DNA of 55,856 nt. It comes from Rhypophila decipiens. Lineage: Eukaryota > Ascomycota > Sordariomycetes > Sordariales > Naviculisporaceae. Under the pieces are notes generated by a model. It worked only from the letters and a program-made list of their open reading frames with translations. It was not told the DNA's origin and did not search any database. The position numbers and the translations under genes are program-made. Where the stretch lies: the NCBI GenBank assembly GCA_033297075.1, contig MU858270.1, positions 1-55,856 of the forward strand. Reading direction: 5' to 3'. Below are positions 31,177 through 42,119 of the stretch, piece after piece. How positions within the stretch are numbered: position 1 is the first letter of the stretch; every line of letters starts with the position of its first letter.

Positions 31177-34100
31177 ATGGCCGAGAATAAACACGAAAGG
31201 CAGTTTAAGCCAAGGTTGTTGCGCCCTCCTTTCGCGACATTTATCTTTATATATATCTGTATCTTGATTGCGCTCCTTGAATACACGCGCCGTAACCTGC
31301 CAGTATTGAGGGACCGGCCGCCAACACCAGGTGAAGTGGTGCCGGCTGGAACCATACCCCTTACTACGGCCCAGTCTACGGCCGCCTCGTTCGACGACCT
31401 AGATCTAAGGATCCCTCATCCCCCGTCGACTCAATTCGAAGGTATAGATGTCCCTGCATTCAGGACTGCCAACTGGGGACTCTCGGTCGCGTCGATCTAT
31501 ACTCACGGGGAACCTGTGACTCTATCCGACATAACGAGCTATCTGCCAGTGTTGGAGGTAGAGGATGGCCAAGCTGACCCTTACAAGATGGGTCGTTGTG
31601 TATTGCCGGTCTTTATTGCATCATTTACGAATAACCCGGACGACTGCAATGCTCTGGTGGAGGGCACATTTGTGTCGGGGAGGCTGGAATACAAGGTCCA
31701 TCTCATCCATGACGACTGTTACTCTTCTGCAGTACAGTTGGATAACTTTCTCTGGACCAAGGTTCTCATGGAGATGGGCGTTGGGTTGACCATCACTCCA
31801 GAATGCTGGTCTTTAGAGGAACAGATGATGACAGTGTTTACGGACACGAAGAATCAATATCCCGGCAAGACGATTATGATAACACCAGGCTCGAATGGCT
31901 TTACCTCTTTCGCCTTTGTCAACGCATCAACGCAGGGAGGATGGCCACTAAACCTAAACGCGGGTAGCGACTGCTGGGAGATCGTTTCTACGCCATACCT
32001 TCCCTTTCCGCGCCCCGACTCTCTTAGCGTATATAACGTGGGCGAATTGTGGCATAAAGCTAGCCCTCTGCCGCTGTGGTCTGAATGGGCGCAAAAACAG
32101 ATCATCCGAGCCTACATGACCGAGGAGCCACTTGGTGTCAGCATGATATTCAGCCCAGCACAACCCACTCACATCGGTTGCTGGAGGGAGGCAGTGGCCA
32201 CCTCTCGCGCCCCCTCAATGCCCACAAGTGCCCCGGCGCAGACGATTTCTATCTTCTCCGAGGCTTCTCTACCCCCAACCTCGACAATCTCAGCCAGAGC
32301 GTCGGAGAGTGAGCCTACCTTGGCTAGTCAGATAGCCTCTTCTCTGGTCAAGATACTACCTTGGCCGAGCACCAGCCCCCAGTTTCCAAGCCCAAGTATA
32401 ACCGCCACCTCAAGTCCGAGCCCGCCGACCGTATGGACACTTACGTCAACCACAAAAGCCAGTCGGGAAGGAATTTCATCTGGGTCAGAGGGTCAAGACT
32501 CCACCAAAAAGACCCACCTGATCTCATTTGACTCAAACGATACCGGGACGACCGATAAGTCAGGCACAACGAGAACTACCCACAGGTCATTGCAAACAAC
32601 AAAAGCAATCATAAGCAAGGGAGGTCCATGGTCGGGTGTCAGTATTGACCCAAATCATGGGACAGGTACGGAGGTAAGGACAGGTAAAGAAGACCAACGA
32701 CCCGAAAATCCTGGAATCTCAAAAGCAAAGGAGGCCACCGGGGGTTTTCAGTCTGTCGAGGCTGTTCCATCTCTCAGCGCCAGTATTAGCTCAGACATGG
32801 ATTTAGGTGCGGAGATGGAGACAAACCTAGGAGCTCAACAACCAGGAGAATCTGTGCCATCCACCATCATGCCATCATTTTCAACCGTAACCTCGGGCCC
32901 AAGAAGCGGAAGTCTAGCACAAATCCAGACAACATCTGGGCCGCCAGTGTCCTTTATTCCAGCCATACAGCCCGTTTCCATCAGAGACAGCGTCCTGCCC
33001 GACGGTAACATCATGGCCGTGCCCACAGTACCGACTCGGACTTCAAGACCGCTCCCTCCCTCGAATCCTGCTTCTCCCGGAATCGTCAAGCCCGCCATTC
33101 GGAGAATGAGCGGCACCGAGTATCTGGCAGGCTTACTGGGTCCCGTTGTCCTCTGCACCATCCTCTCCGTGCTGATACAAGTACTCTGCGCCAACCTACG
33201 CGCCGTCATGCCGTTTGCAATTCTGTCAGGCCACCAATACTCGAAATCAGGAGGTGTCAGCGCGTCAGACTCGGTTTGTCTTGTTTTGGGCGGTATTAAA
33301 GGTCCCTTGACCAGCCTTGGTCTTCTCTGGCGCCTCCGGGAACCCCTCCCATTCCTTCTAGATCTCCTTATCTTCTTATCAACAATTTTAACATCTATCT
33401 CTACATCAACAGTTAGTCTTGGCTTTTTCGGCTTCTGTGAAGCCGGTAGCCATGATGGGTGGTGTTACATGGGACTCGGATACTACAGCCTTACGCTAAA
33501 AATCGCCGAGGGCATGTTGATTTGTATGGCTGTCTTGCTTTTGCCAGTGGGCTTGCTGTTGATGAAGTTGAAGACAGGAGTGGCTTCTCCTCCGTGGTCG
33601 GTCGGCTATATCGCGTCACTATCGGTATCTGTCAGCGAGCCAAATATCCGAGGTCTTTGGGATGTGTTGAGAGAAATGAAAGCACCAAAGGACGACGGCA
33701 ATATTCCTTCAAAGATGGTTAAACACCTGGAGAGATACAACTTTACGCTGGGTCAGTATCGGCGTCGCGATGGGATTACAGAGTACGGGATCCTCGCTCA
33801 TGAAAAGCATGAAAGCAATCCTCACATGCCAACACTGGACGAAAGTAACGACGGCGACACGTACGAACTTGAGGCTGTCATCACACATGAGGCCGTCCCT
33901 ACCGAAGGAGATGATACTGATACGGTGTCACGGTATTCGTTTTCCACGTCCTCCGTGGCCAGCTATAACACGGGCCGTACGTCGCAACGGCGCCTTCTGC
34001 GGGAGGGCCAGACGAGTTCTGTCCGTAGCTCGATCGACATCTCGTGTTTACACCTCCCGCTTGCGGAGGATTTGCCAGCTGGGGAACCGGAAGCCACAGG

Positions 34101-35337
34101 TACACCGACGGGCCTGTCGAGTTTCAACCCCGTACAACAGCGCGAAGGGGACAGAACCGACGATGAAAATCCACCCCATCCAAACCCCGCCGGGCCACAA
34201 GAACAGACGACCGAACGGAAAGTCTTTCTGACCGAGGACCATCTCTCCATCCGAGCTTCTGTTCAGACTTTCGAGACGCATAGTTACAGCCCCAGCATGA
34301 CCTCCACTACTGCGCTCATACCACTACGTCATGTAACCAGCACCAGCTCGACAATCCAGCCATTTGCTCCAACACACCCAGTTCAAGTTCCCACCAATAT
34401 CACACCGCCGGCAGCAAAAGAGACAACCCTCCCCAGAAGAAACCCCAAACGAGCAGACCTACACACCATCTTCCAAACAACCGTCCTAATCCTCCTCTCA
34501 GCCCTCTTCATCCTAATAACATACTACGAATCCGTGGAGATTGATCCCCTCCAGCCCAGCAGCAGCAGCATATCTATATCCATCTCATTCGAGCAATTCA
34601 TGGACTCCCAGTCCATAGCCGTCTCCATCCTCTTCACCTCTCTAGCAGTGTGCATCACTCTCTTTTGGGACTATCTCTTTTCGCAAAGCATAGTGACTAC
34701 CTTTTGGTGGAGGTTTGATTCCACTGTGTACCTCACCAGTCGAGCGGACATGATGCAGTTTTCTCCGCCAATAACGGTATTCGACGGCTTTGTAAAGAGT
34801 TTACGCCGCCTCCTTTTTCTATTACTCCATAGGAGGAGCAAGGCAACAGACAGAGGTACTTTTCTTGCCTTGGTGGTGTCGACCCTTGTCGCGCTAGCCG
34901 GCATCTTGTCGAAAGGAATCCCTATACTTATGGCGCATATCCCCTTCCGACGGTACCAGACCTGGGGGTTGCATCTGGCTACGGGCTGGACGACGGTTGG
35001 TATATTGGGGTATATGATTCTTGTGCTTGGGGCGTATTTAGTGGTGGTAATTGTTGATCGGAAAAAGAAAAGGAAGCAGTTGCCTGTGAGGCCGGATTGT
35101 ATTGCCGGACTTGTGTATTATCTTACTTGTGATGGGGGGGAAGAAGTTGTGAGGGATTTTCAAAAACAGCAGAGGCTGGTTGGGAACGCGGATAATGTTG
35201 TGTTACGGAAGAAAAATGAGATTTCGACGGAAAGCCAAGTTCAAGTCGGATATGTGTTTGGGGGCGGTAATAGTACTATCGTTCATGACGAGGGGGAACA
35301 TGATCGGCCAGTGGGATTCAGGCGAGTGGTGTTTTAG
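31177..35337 (+). CDS. DUF3433-family large membrane protein
   Basis: One exon of 1386 codons from ATG 31177. A first membrane span lies at about residues 19-37 (FATFIFIYICILIALLEY), and an N-terminal DUF3433-like segment follows to about 340. A Ser/Thr/Pro-rich linker of about 300 residues comes next (probably extracellular and O-glycosylated). A second membrane block lies at about 645-805 (LLGPVVLCTILSVLIQVLC, then LLDLLIFLSTILTSIS). It is followed by an amphipathic soluble region, another low-complexity stretch, and a last block of spans at about 1100-1290 ending in a basic tail after VVVIVDRKKKRK. DUF3433 proteins are fungus-specific with unknown function, and duplicated membrane blocks are normal for the family. 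The 3' flank runs directly into repeat elements. Confidence 0.85.
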   Translation: MAENKHERQFKPRLLRPPFATFIFIYICILIALLEYTRRNLPVLRDRPPTPGEVVPAGTIPLTTAQSTAASFDDLDLRIPHPPSTQFEGIDVPAFRTANWGLSVASIYTHGEPVTLSDITSYLPVLEVEDGQADPYKMGRCVLPVFIASFTNNPDDCNALVEGTFVSGRLEYKVHLIHDDCYSSAVQLDNFLWTKVLMEMGVGLTITPECWSLEEQMMTVFTDTKNQYPGKTIMITPGSNGFTSFAFVNASTQGGWPLNLNAGSDCWEIVSTPYLPFPRPDSLSVYNVGELWHKASPLPLWSEWAQKQIIRAYMTEEPLGVSMIFSPAQPTHIGCWREAVATSRAPSMPTSAPAQTISIFSEASLPPTSTISARASESEPTLASQIASSLVKILPWPSTSPQFPSPSITATSSPSPPTVWTLTSTTKASREGISSGSEGQDSTKKTHLISFDSNDTGTTDKSGTTRTTHRSLQTTKAIISKGGPWSGVSIDPNHGTGTEVRTGKEDQRPENPGISKAKEATGGFQSVEAVPSLSASISSDMDLGAEMETNLGAQQPGESVPSTIMPSFSTVTSGPRSGSLAQIQTTSGPPVSFIPAIQPVSIRDSVLPDGNIMAVPTVPTRTSRPLPPSNPASPGIVKPAIRRMSGTEYLAGLLGPVVLCTILSVLIQVLCANLRAVMPFAILSGHQYSKSGGVSASDSVCLVLGGIKGPLTSLGLLWRLREPLPFLLDLLIFLSTILTSISTSTVSLGFFGFCEAGSHDGWCYMGLGYYSLTLKIAEGMLICMAVLLLPVGLLLMKLKTGVASPPWSVGYIASLSVSVSEPNIRGLWDVLREMKAPKDDGNIPSKMVKHLERYNFTLGQYRRRDGITEYGILAHEKHESNPHMPTLDESNDGDTYELEAVITHEAVPTEGDDTDTVSRYSFSTSSVASYNTGRTSQRRLLREGQTSSVRSSIDISCLHLPLAEDLPAGEPEATGTPTGLSSFNPVQQREGDRTDDENPPHPNPAGPQEQTTERKVFLTEDHLSIRASVQTFETHSYSPSMTSTTALIPLRHVTSTSSTIQPFAPTHPVQVPTNITPPAAKETTLPRRNPKRADLHTIFQTTVLILLSALFILITYYESVEIDPLQPSSSSISISISFEQFMDSQSIAVSILFTSLAVCITLFWDYLFSQSIVTTFWWRFDSTVYLTSRADMMQFSPPITVFDGFVKSLRRLLFLLLHRRSKATDRGTFLALVVSTLVALAGILSKGIPILMAHIPFRRYQTWGLHLATGWTTVGILGYMILVLGAYLVVVIVDRKKKRKQLPVRPDCIAGLVYYLTCDGGEEVVRDFQKQQRLVGNADNVVLRKKNEISTESQVQVGYVFGGGNSTIVHDEGEHDRPVGFRRVVF

Positions 35338-35382
35338 TCACTCTCCTTGATTGCACGGGGTTCTGGCTTATAGTGTTTTAAA

Positions 35383-35466
35383 AGCAGGAATAAATGCCTT
35401 GAGATTGACAAAGTGAAATTGGACTGGTGCCTGTATACGAGAGTAGTAGTGCCTGAATATTAGCCA
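35383..35466. mobile_element. Partial hAT-like element, copy E' (right half)
   Basis: AGGAATAAATGCCTTGAG, then AAATTGGACTGGTGCCTGTA and TAGTGCCTGAATATTAGCC match the right half of copy B. The left half is missing. The neighbouring full element E inserted immediately beyond it. It lies 46 bp past the DUF3433 stop codon. Confidence 0.8.
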
Positions 35467-35474
35467 TTATTATA

Positions 35475-35828
35475 GGGGCCTAATATACAGGCAACAGTCC
35501 AATTTGACTTTCTAGACTAGAGGTATTTATTCCAGCCAGTTAGGGCATTTATTCCAGTCCAGCCAGGGCATTTATTCCGGACTAGAAGTATTTATTCTAG
35601 TCCAGTTAAGGTATTTATTCTTGTCTAGTTAAGGTATTTATTCGAGCTAGTTAGAGCATTTATTCTAGCTAGTTAGGGCATTTATTCCGGTCCAGCTAGG
35701 GTATTTATTCCAGACAAGAAGCATTTATTCCAGTCCAGTCAAGACATTTATTCCAGCTAGTTAAAGCCTCTATTCCAACAAAAGCAGTGCCTGTATATAA
35801 ACAAACTGGTGCCTGTATATTAGGCGCC
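35475..35828. mobile_element. Complete non-autonomous hAT-like element, copy E (354 bp, with TSD)
   Basis: The termini are GGGGCCTAATATACAGGCAA at the left and, on the opposite strand, GGCGCCTAATATACAGGCAC at the right. The flanks TTATTATA (35467-35474) and TTATCATA (35829-35836) form an 8-bp target duplication with one mismatch. The interior is about twelve 22-bp units of the kind gtatttattccagtccagtt, in the opposite orientation to copy B. There is no coding capacity. The right-hand duplication contains the TGA stop codon of the GPI-type protein gene. Confidence 0.9.
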
Positions 35829-35831
35829 TTA

Positions 35832-36641
35832 TCATAGCCACATTTCTTTAAGAATTGGCAACACAACGGTGAACAAGAATCCCATCAAAAAGTTTCCTTC
35901 CGGCCCAGCAGATCCAGCTGCGTTGTTGATTGTTGGTCGCGGTCCTGCTCCGCCAGTCGTAGTAGTTCCCGAAGTCGTGGTAGTCGTACTATCGGTCGAT
36001 GTTTCAGAGGTTGTTGTCGGCTCGGGGGATGAATCGGAGGTGGTAGTGCTAACTTCAAAAGAGGGAGCTTCGGACCTAGAAACTGTCAGTCGATATATTC
36101 ACCCAGCGTTTGAAAAGCTCAAAACGTACGATGTCACGTCGTCCTCATCACCATCACCACTACCAGACCCGCTCCCCGAATCATCGGTATCTCCATCATC
36201 ACTGCTTCCACTCCCGCTATCATCATCAGATCCCGATCCCGATCCTGACCCAGACCCCGAGCCACCACCACTCGAAGCTCCATCCCCACAAGCCCCCTCC
36301 CAAACAGAAGGATCAACCCACTGCTCAGCCTGGGGACACAGCTCCGGATAAAAATAGATACAATACCCCTGCCACATGGCACCGACCGACGCGCCGGTGA
36401 AGCTATCATACCGACTACACAGCGCCTGACACTGGATAAAGTCCACGGCGCCTTGGCCGTCGCAGAGACATTGTGCGTACGACTTGCTGGTGTAGCTGCC
36501 GGGACAGTAATTATACACTCGGTCCAGGCAATCTTCGCAGTCTGAGAATGCGGAGCCGCCGAATATGGGGTTTGATGCGCCCACTAGGGACAGGGACACC
36601 AAGGAAGTGGTGAGGAGGAGGGTTAGGGTTGAGGTGGTCAT
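35832..36641 (-). CDS. Cysteine-rich GPI-type cell-surface protein
   Basis: Exons 36641-36130 and 36075-35832 join in phase to 251 residues. The intron has GTACGT and a CTGAC branch site. A signal peptide begins at the chosen ATG (TLTLLLTTSLVSLSLVGA). An upstream in-frame ATG at 36686 would add 15 residues before it. The mature part holds a cysteine-rich module (CEDCLDRVYNYC, then CLCDGQGAVDFIQCQALC), then a Gly/Ser/Asp repeat stretch, and then a Thr/Ser-rich stem. It ends with a hydrophobic tail FLMGFLFTVVLPIL after small residues, as expected for GPI attachment. The pattern resembles but does not match the CFEM spacing. A cell-wall or plasma-membrane surface protein is inferred. The stop codon lies inside the target duplication of element E. 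Confidence 0.8.
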
Positions 36642-37108
36642 GGTGAGAATGAGGTTTGGGTTGATAGGATCAAGTTTGATGGACATAGATGAAGGTTGTT
36701 TTGATAAAGAGCAGCAGCGGACGTGGATGGACCTTTTATGTTCAACTGATTGTGGATGGCAATGCGGCTCTGCAGAAACATGATCTGATTTCGAATGATA
36801 GAACGTGGTTGCCAAGATGAGGCTATCGACCCCTCGCGATCTTAGCGCGCGGCGCCAAGGCTTGAGCCCACTAACACAGCACAATAGCCGTGTTGTTCGT
36901 TTTTTGATAGTGTGGCCATCAATGCCAAGATGCTAGATAAATAGGCGTCCACCCCACCGTTGTCTATTCTAGACAAGCTTCGGCTTTGATGGTGCGGCTG
37001 AGGCGATAAATAACTGCATGAATCTTGATGTTGATTTGGACTCTTTGTTCAGGCTCTTCTGGCCAAGTGCATGTGCGAGCGTATTACTAATCAGGACTCC
37101 GATGCGAG
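36642..37108. other. Intergenic region
   Basis: Promoter side of the GPI-type protein gene. No gene or repeat is seen. Confidence 0.5.
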
Positions 37109-38759
37109 TTATCCTCCTGGTCTGTCAAGACTCCCCAGCCGCTGAATTTCATCTTGTATCCTGCGCTGCTGGGCTTCCACCGCCATCAAGTGCCGAATGT
37201 AATCTGCCTCGACGTTCAATCGTTCTTGCTCTTGCTGGAGAGTCAAAAGACGTTCCGCTCGATCATCATGAGCGACATGTGTTGAGGGCCCGGAATGGTC
37301 CCGAATAGGAACAGGTTCAAGAGTTGAGTAATGACCTTGTGCTGGATCCGCGTGTTCCTGAGTTGAGTAGTGGCCACTAGTCACTGGTGTATTATCATGC
37401 AACACCGCTGGGCGCACATCTGGCTGATTGTAGGAAACCTTCGCTTGCCCTTGAAGTTCAACTGGGACAAGAGCTCCGCCACTACCAAGCAACTCCGGCC
37501 TTGTTCCAGCAATTCCAGCACCTGGGACCGCAGACTGCTGTGATTCGTGATAATGTGCTCTTGACGAGTCATGACCATCGCTCCCCAGCTCTGCGACCCC
37601 TGCCGTTTGGGTTGCACCTTCAAGTTCCCCTCGGCCGGTTGTCTGACCAACTATCGATTCAATTCCCAACTCAGGCATTACGTCCTTGCGTTGGACTGTC
37701 CCGGCCACGTTGGCATTCGCATCGAGTTCCGGCTTTCCCGCCGTCGATCCCTCGTCTGCGAGTCGTCGGGCAGCAGCAAGTTTCTTTGCGCGCATCCGTC
37801 GAAAAAACAGCCAAAATGTCACTGCGAGGATTAGGACTCCTAGCGCAGCACCAACACCGATTCCGACCCGGGATCCGGTACTGAGCGTACCCGTCGCATT
37901 GTCTGTGGGGGATTCCGAACCGGGCCCAGGGGGACTCAAACTTGGAACAGAGCTACCGCCATCGGCCGTCTTGTCCGTAAAAGCTGAGAAAAGAGAAATA
38001 TCTTGCTCCCGATGCAAGAGGGCGAGGCCCACGACGTTTTCTGTGACGGCTGATTGTGTTACCGTGTAGGTGACGTCTCCCCAGCTGAGGACGGCTTTGG
38101 CGGTTGGATTTCCCCCGTCGATGGTGATGACTGTTTTTGTGTATTCCACGTCGATGTTGCCGTGGCATATGGTCCCGGTGAAGATTCCCACGGCCGAGGT
38201 TTGCGAGCAGCCGCCGATATCGATGGGGCCGACGTAGTCGAGGCCTCTGTTGACGACAAGAAGTGGTTGGTTGTATCAGCCTTTCTGGCACTGATTCTTT
38301 TTCCTTGATTGGCGTGAAACTTTGAGTCTGGAGAATTTGAAAAAAAGCTTACGATGGGCAACATTCGATCAGCGTCTCATCTGATTGACGACTTCGGCCC
38401 CCGGCTTGATTGATAGTGTCCGTGCCCCCGGGTGACTTGATGAGATAACTGCTGGGGTAAAACGTCGCGGAACCGGTCCATCCTTTTGGACAAACTGACC
38501 CAGGGGAGAACGGGGCAGTGCTCGAGACTTTGGTATATGGTAGACAGCTATTAATCCGATCCGTGGCCCCAAAACAGGACGGTTTGTATGGGCCTAGCGT
38601 GATGGTGCCCCCTGTGCCGGTCGGCGTCTTGAACGAAGGCCCGGAGTCCTTGATCGACACGGTCGGTCCCCAGTACTGGATGGCTACGTCGGCGCAGCCT
38701 TCGGGGGGGACGAATAAAGTGGTGAGTGGGCCATGGATTAGTCTGGTTGAGGTTGACAT
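37109..38759 (-). CDS. Single-pass membrane receptor-like protein
   Basis: Exons 38759-38353 and 38246-37109 join in phase to 514 residues; the intron ends in GTCAACAG. The N-terminal about 250 residues form a cysteine-containing domain (SVCPKGWTGSATFYPSSY, ETLIECCPSG). It is followed by a Ser/Pro stem and one membrane span (VGIGVGAALGVLILAVTFWL) with a basic stop-transfer FFRRMRAKK. A cytosolic tail of about 210 residues ends in a coiled coil rich in Gln/Glu (LLTLQQEQERLNVEADYI). The overall plan resembles fungal Mid2/WSC-like wall-sensor proteins and other lineage-specific surface proteins, but I see no WSC module. There is no N-terminal signal peptide, so the single span probably directs insertion. 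Confidence 0.8.
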
Positions 38760-39083
38760 GATAATGACAAGTCTAATGGCGATGTTTTTTCTTTGTTCAG
38801 GAGCGGAACTGATGTTGAATTTAGGATTTCGATGAAGGACAAGAAAAGGGCCGCGTTCGTAATGGCCTGTGAGTGGCTAAATAGACACCGGATCCTTGTG
38901 TAACCAATCTGCTGCTTATCTATCACCCGTCAGCCCGGTCTGTCTTTGAGCCGAGGTGGGATTCCCGCAATCAGGATCTTTCCACGTACCGTCACGATAC
39001 AGATGCCGTACTCTTAAAGGCAGGCTAGGTATTTACTTCTTCTAATTCAACCACTTGAAACCCATCAGTATGAATATACATAA

Positions 39084-39218
39084 TCATAACAGGATCTTGC
39101 CATCAACCGACGTCCTCGTCCTTGTATAAAATCCCGCCACCGCCGTAACTACACCTACACCAGCTGTCTTTGTTAGGGTTGATATAGAAATTTCCCAGCC
39201 TATGATAGGTAATTGACT
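39084..39218 (-). pseudogene. 3' relic of a Pth11-like receptor gene
   Basis: The minus-strand frame from 39218 to TGA 39084 reads SQLPIIGWEISIST, then TAVAGFYTRTRTSVDGKIL. The C-terminus of the intact receptor gene at 44686-46038 reads SQLAIIGWEPPIPTPTKT, then AAVAGFYIKTRTSVNSKTLS. The DNA is also recognisably similar, including a shared ataaaatcccgccaccgcc block. The rest of the receptor is absent upstream. I infer the last piece of a duplicated receptor gene. Confidence 0.75.
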
Positions 39219-39845
39219 CAGAGGTTAAGACTTTGTGTTGGCGGTGGATATGTTAGTGTAGCGGTGGGGTTTTCAGGTTGCCCGCTGGTAATTATGTTAA
39301 TGGCGACGGCGCCAATGTACGAAAGGGTGGCTGAACGTTAGGGTTAGGGTTAGTTGATGTGTCGTGCAAACAATATGTCAACCAAGGATTCGAATATATA
39401 AGGTCTTACTGCAACCAGACTAGCATGATATCGGATCCACGGTCCTTGAGTGTTAAAATCTAGCATTCGTTACTTGGCACATTCTCTTGTTGTTAGCTGA
39501 GATTTGGGATTACCAGTTCTCACACTCACCTCGGTGACTAGCACCGCCGGCTGGAGTAGTTGTCTCTCTGTCGTCTATACAGATCGTGAATGGCTTGGAA
39601 TGGTCATTAATCTTTTGGGTCTCCTAGTGAGTTTAAATGCTAGGTCTTTCTGCTTTGCTTTCCTCCACCAGAGTCAACATATGAGTTTAAGAAATTCATG
39701 TTAGCTGTCTGATTATTTAGTAGTTTTAACTCTCGCTATTATAGTCATCTTAAAGCAAAAGGGTCAAAGTTCTAAGTCGCTTTGTCTCTTTTTTCCAGAG
39801 GATATTTAAGCGTTGTTTCTTAACATCACTCGGAGTTGTAACTTT
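39219..39845. other. Intergenic region with a telomere-like run
   Basis: Positions 39338-39354 read gttagggttagggttag, nearly three TTAGGG units. Otherwise no gene is recognisable. The 38760-39083 part also shows nothing. Confidence 0.5.
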
Positions 39846-40516
39846 CTATTTCATTGATATCCTATGCAAAGCCAAACCGATGCCGGAAATACAGTTTGCC
39901 CATCTTAATGTCGGCATTTCCTCCAGGCTTTGGTCCATGAATTCACTGGACGAGGACAAAACCTCCTTGGCCTCAAAAATTCTCCTTTTCTGCTCCACTG
40001 CCATTGTCTCGGCTGTTCCCAGTCTTGATCCCTTTGAGTATATCTTTCGGAGCTTCAGCATTAGGCTTAGCGGCTTTTCTATTCTCTTCTCGACCGTTTG
40101 ACTTGGCTTGTGATCGCAAATACCGGCTTGGTTCCTCCAAGTAGTATACCACGAAGTGATGGGCTGACCAAGATCCATGTTATCAGGCACATAATATGTG
40201 CCTGATAACACATATACAAACTGACAGTCGTGATCACCCATTGTTTCGGTTTCTTTCCTTCTTCTGTCCGGCGCTCATATCGCTTCTGCATTGACTGGTA
40301 CATCGTGTATTCAAAATTGGAAGCGTTTGAAGCCATCAGCGATAAGCTCTGCAACTGTGACTGCTGCGTTGTCCTCATCATCGCTTGGACTTGCTCCTCC
40401 TTCAGTGACGCCGTGGACCATGGCGCATTGGCGTTGACTTCACGTTCGTCTCTCATGTTAGCCTGGCTTGGCCAATGGTCATTAAGCGCAGGAGCGGGGT
40501 TGTGGGTTGGGGGCAT
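39846..40516 (-). CDS. Small uncharacterised protein (two exons, hairpin in the intron)
   Basis: ATG 40516 opens 93 codons (Gln/Ser-rich, EEQVQAMMRTTQQSQLQSLS). A predicted intron, 40237-40107, joins in phase to a second exon of 87 codons ending at 39846 (KPLSLMLKLRKIYSKGSR, then KRRIFEAKEVLSSSSEFM). The total is 179 residues, mostly charged and helical, without signal peptide or membrane span. The intron donor is GTGATC and the acceptor CACAAG; both are weak, so the junction is tentative. I do not recognise the family. Confidence 0.5.
40178..40210. repeat. 33-bp perfect palindrome
   Basis: tgttatcaggcacata, a single A, and its exact reverse complement. It lies within the predicted intron of the small gene and would form a 16-bp perfect hairpin in the transcript. 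Confidence 0.9.
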
Positions 40517-41930
40517 GGAGCCTCACAGACAGAAGAGAACAAGCGACACAACAATCACGACGTTGCAGTCTGTGCGGGCTGTAACGGTCAAAGGACTCGG
40601 ACAAGGGTCTCCCCAGCAGCAGAGCGGATGACTAACTAACCCAAATGAAGACGGAAGGAAGGCGCCACCGATGGAAGAGAGAGTTCTCCACGCCTTGTGG
40701 TTTAGGGATGACAACGGTCGATCCGCGGGTGGATCAGGTTGACTACACGTGTAGTTGGATTCTTCCCCACGTGTATCTCTGTGGACCATCCTGGGGACAA
40801 TCCCCACCTATTTATAGCTATTTGGTATAATTATGTGACAACTCTACACCTTCGACCAATAGATGATTTCCGTCGGCCACGTGAGCCTAGCCGTGTTAGA
40901 ACGCCCCTTAAAACTTACTGAAGTCCAGAGTGCATTGCTTCTCACTGGTTATTTCCCCTTTCTTCTTGCTCCTCTCTGTCCAACATTAAATAAAAGGACG
41001 ATCGCCTGGGGTTAGAGTTAGTGTCACTCCCACCTCGCCGTGGGGCAGGATGTGGGCTTCAAGGTGAGCCAAAGAGTGTGTTTGAGACACTAAAGGGCAA
41101 TGGGGATGGCGAGGACGACGGCGGGTAGAAGACGCCAAGACGGGCATGTTGAGTTCACGAGTGCCAACGAGATGTGTGAAATGGTGCAATTTTCCGTACT
41201 CTGGCAAGATGGTGCATCGGTCGGATCAGGGGGAGAGCCATAATCAGCCAAAGGAGCAGAGGTCGGATGGTTGCCGGTCTGAATCCGTGGGTATCCCCAC
41301 AGCCCGGCGGGTAAGAACTGAGAAGGGACAGGAGGCCTGAGCACTTGTTGTATGGATAGAATTGACCGGTGGAGATGATAATGCGGCGACGAGGGGCTTA
41401 TCGGTGCAGGCTCCTCCACGATGATCATGATCAGCACCGCGGCGACGGGATGTACACTAAACTACGGGCCGCTGCCTAGACTTTTCTTTGTTTGGTGGGG
41501 TGGGCTGTTAACGTGTTTCGGTCTCGCGCGTGGATACCTCGGGGTAGTCTCGGTTCCTCGGACCGGTGTCGTACCGACGGGGGTGTTTTGTACCTGCCCC
41601 ACCCGCGGGCTCCTCCGCTCCTGCCGGCCGATCGGAGCCGGCTAACCCCCCCACCGGGGTAATGCAAAAGGTCCCTTTTATCAACGTGTGGGTTTGGCCC
41701 CGATATGTAGCAGTTAAGCCTCCCTCCTCATCCCTCTTCTTCTTATCCAAGCTAATACACAGTCGTAAAAATGGGTGTGATGAATCCCGAACAAATTTGG
41801 TAGAATTAATTCTCACTCCACATTGTTACGCCCACGTGGTTAACCACAATCTTACTGACCCCCTCACCCAGATCCTCCCCAATGCTGACCTCCTGGCCAC
41901 CTCTCTCCCCACCCGTTTATACGCCAATTC
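40517..41930. other. Gene-poor region
   Basis: No supported gene. A GC-rich stretch lies at 41500-41660 with small self-complementary blocks, and a perfect ctacacgtgtag palindrome sits near 40743. Confidence 0.4.
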
Positions 41931-41934
41931 GGCC

Positions 41935-42119
41935 TTGGCAGCCTTGGCCGATCGCGCCGTCGTCGCTGCTCCATACACGTGGATGTTTGTCAAATCGGAC
42001 TTGGCAGCCTTGGCCGACAGCACCGTTGTCGATGCTCCATATATATTTGTCAAGTCGGACTTGGCATCCTTGGCTGACAGCACCGTTGTTGCTGCTCCAT
42101 GTTTGTCAAAACGGTTTTT
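41935..42119 (-). repeat. Three tandem units of 66/60 bp, possibly coding
   Basis: Units start at 41935, 42001 and 42061 (ttggcagccttggccga...). Spacings of 66 and 60 bp are both multiples of three. On the minus strand they lie in an open frame (42167-41826) that reads repeats such as TTVLSAKAAKSDLTNI. The frame has no ATG (it begins at TTG), so it is a repeat-protein exon or remnant rather than a complete gene. Confidence 0.6.

Noticed and set aside
35521..35775. Regular 22-bp repeats resembling a CRISPR array
   Set aside because: Units are contiguous without spacers and lie inside an inverted-repeat element in a fungal genome.
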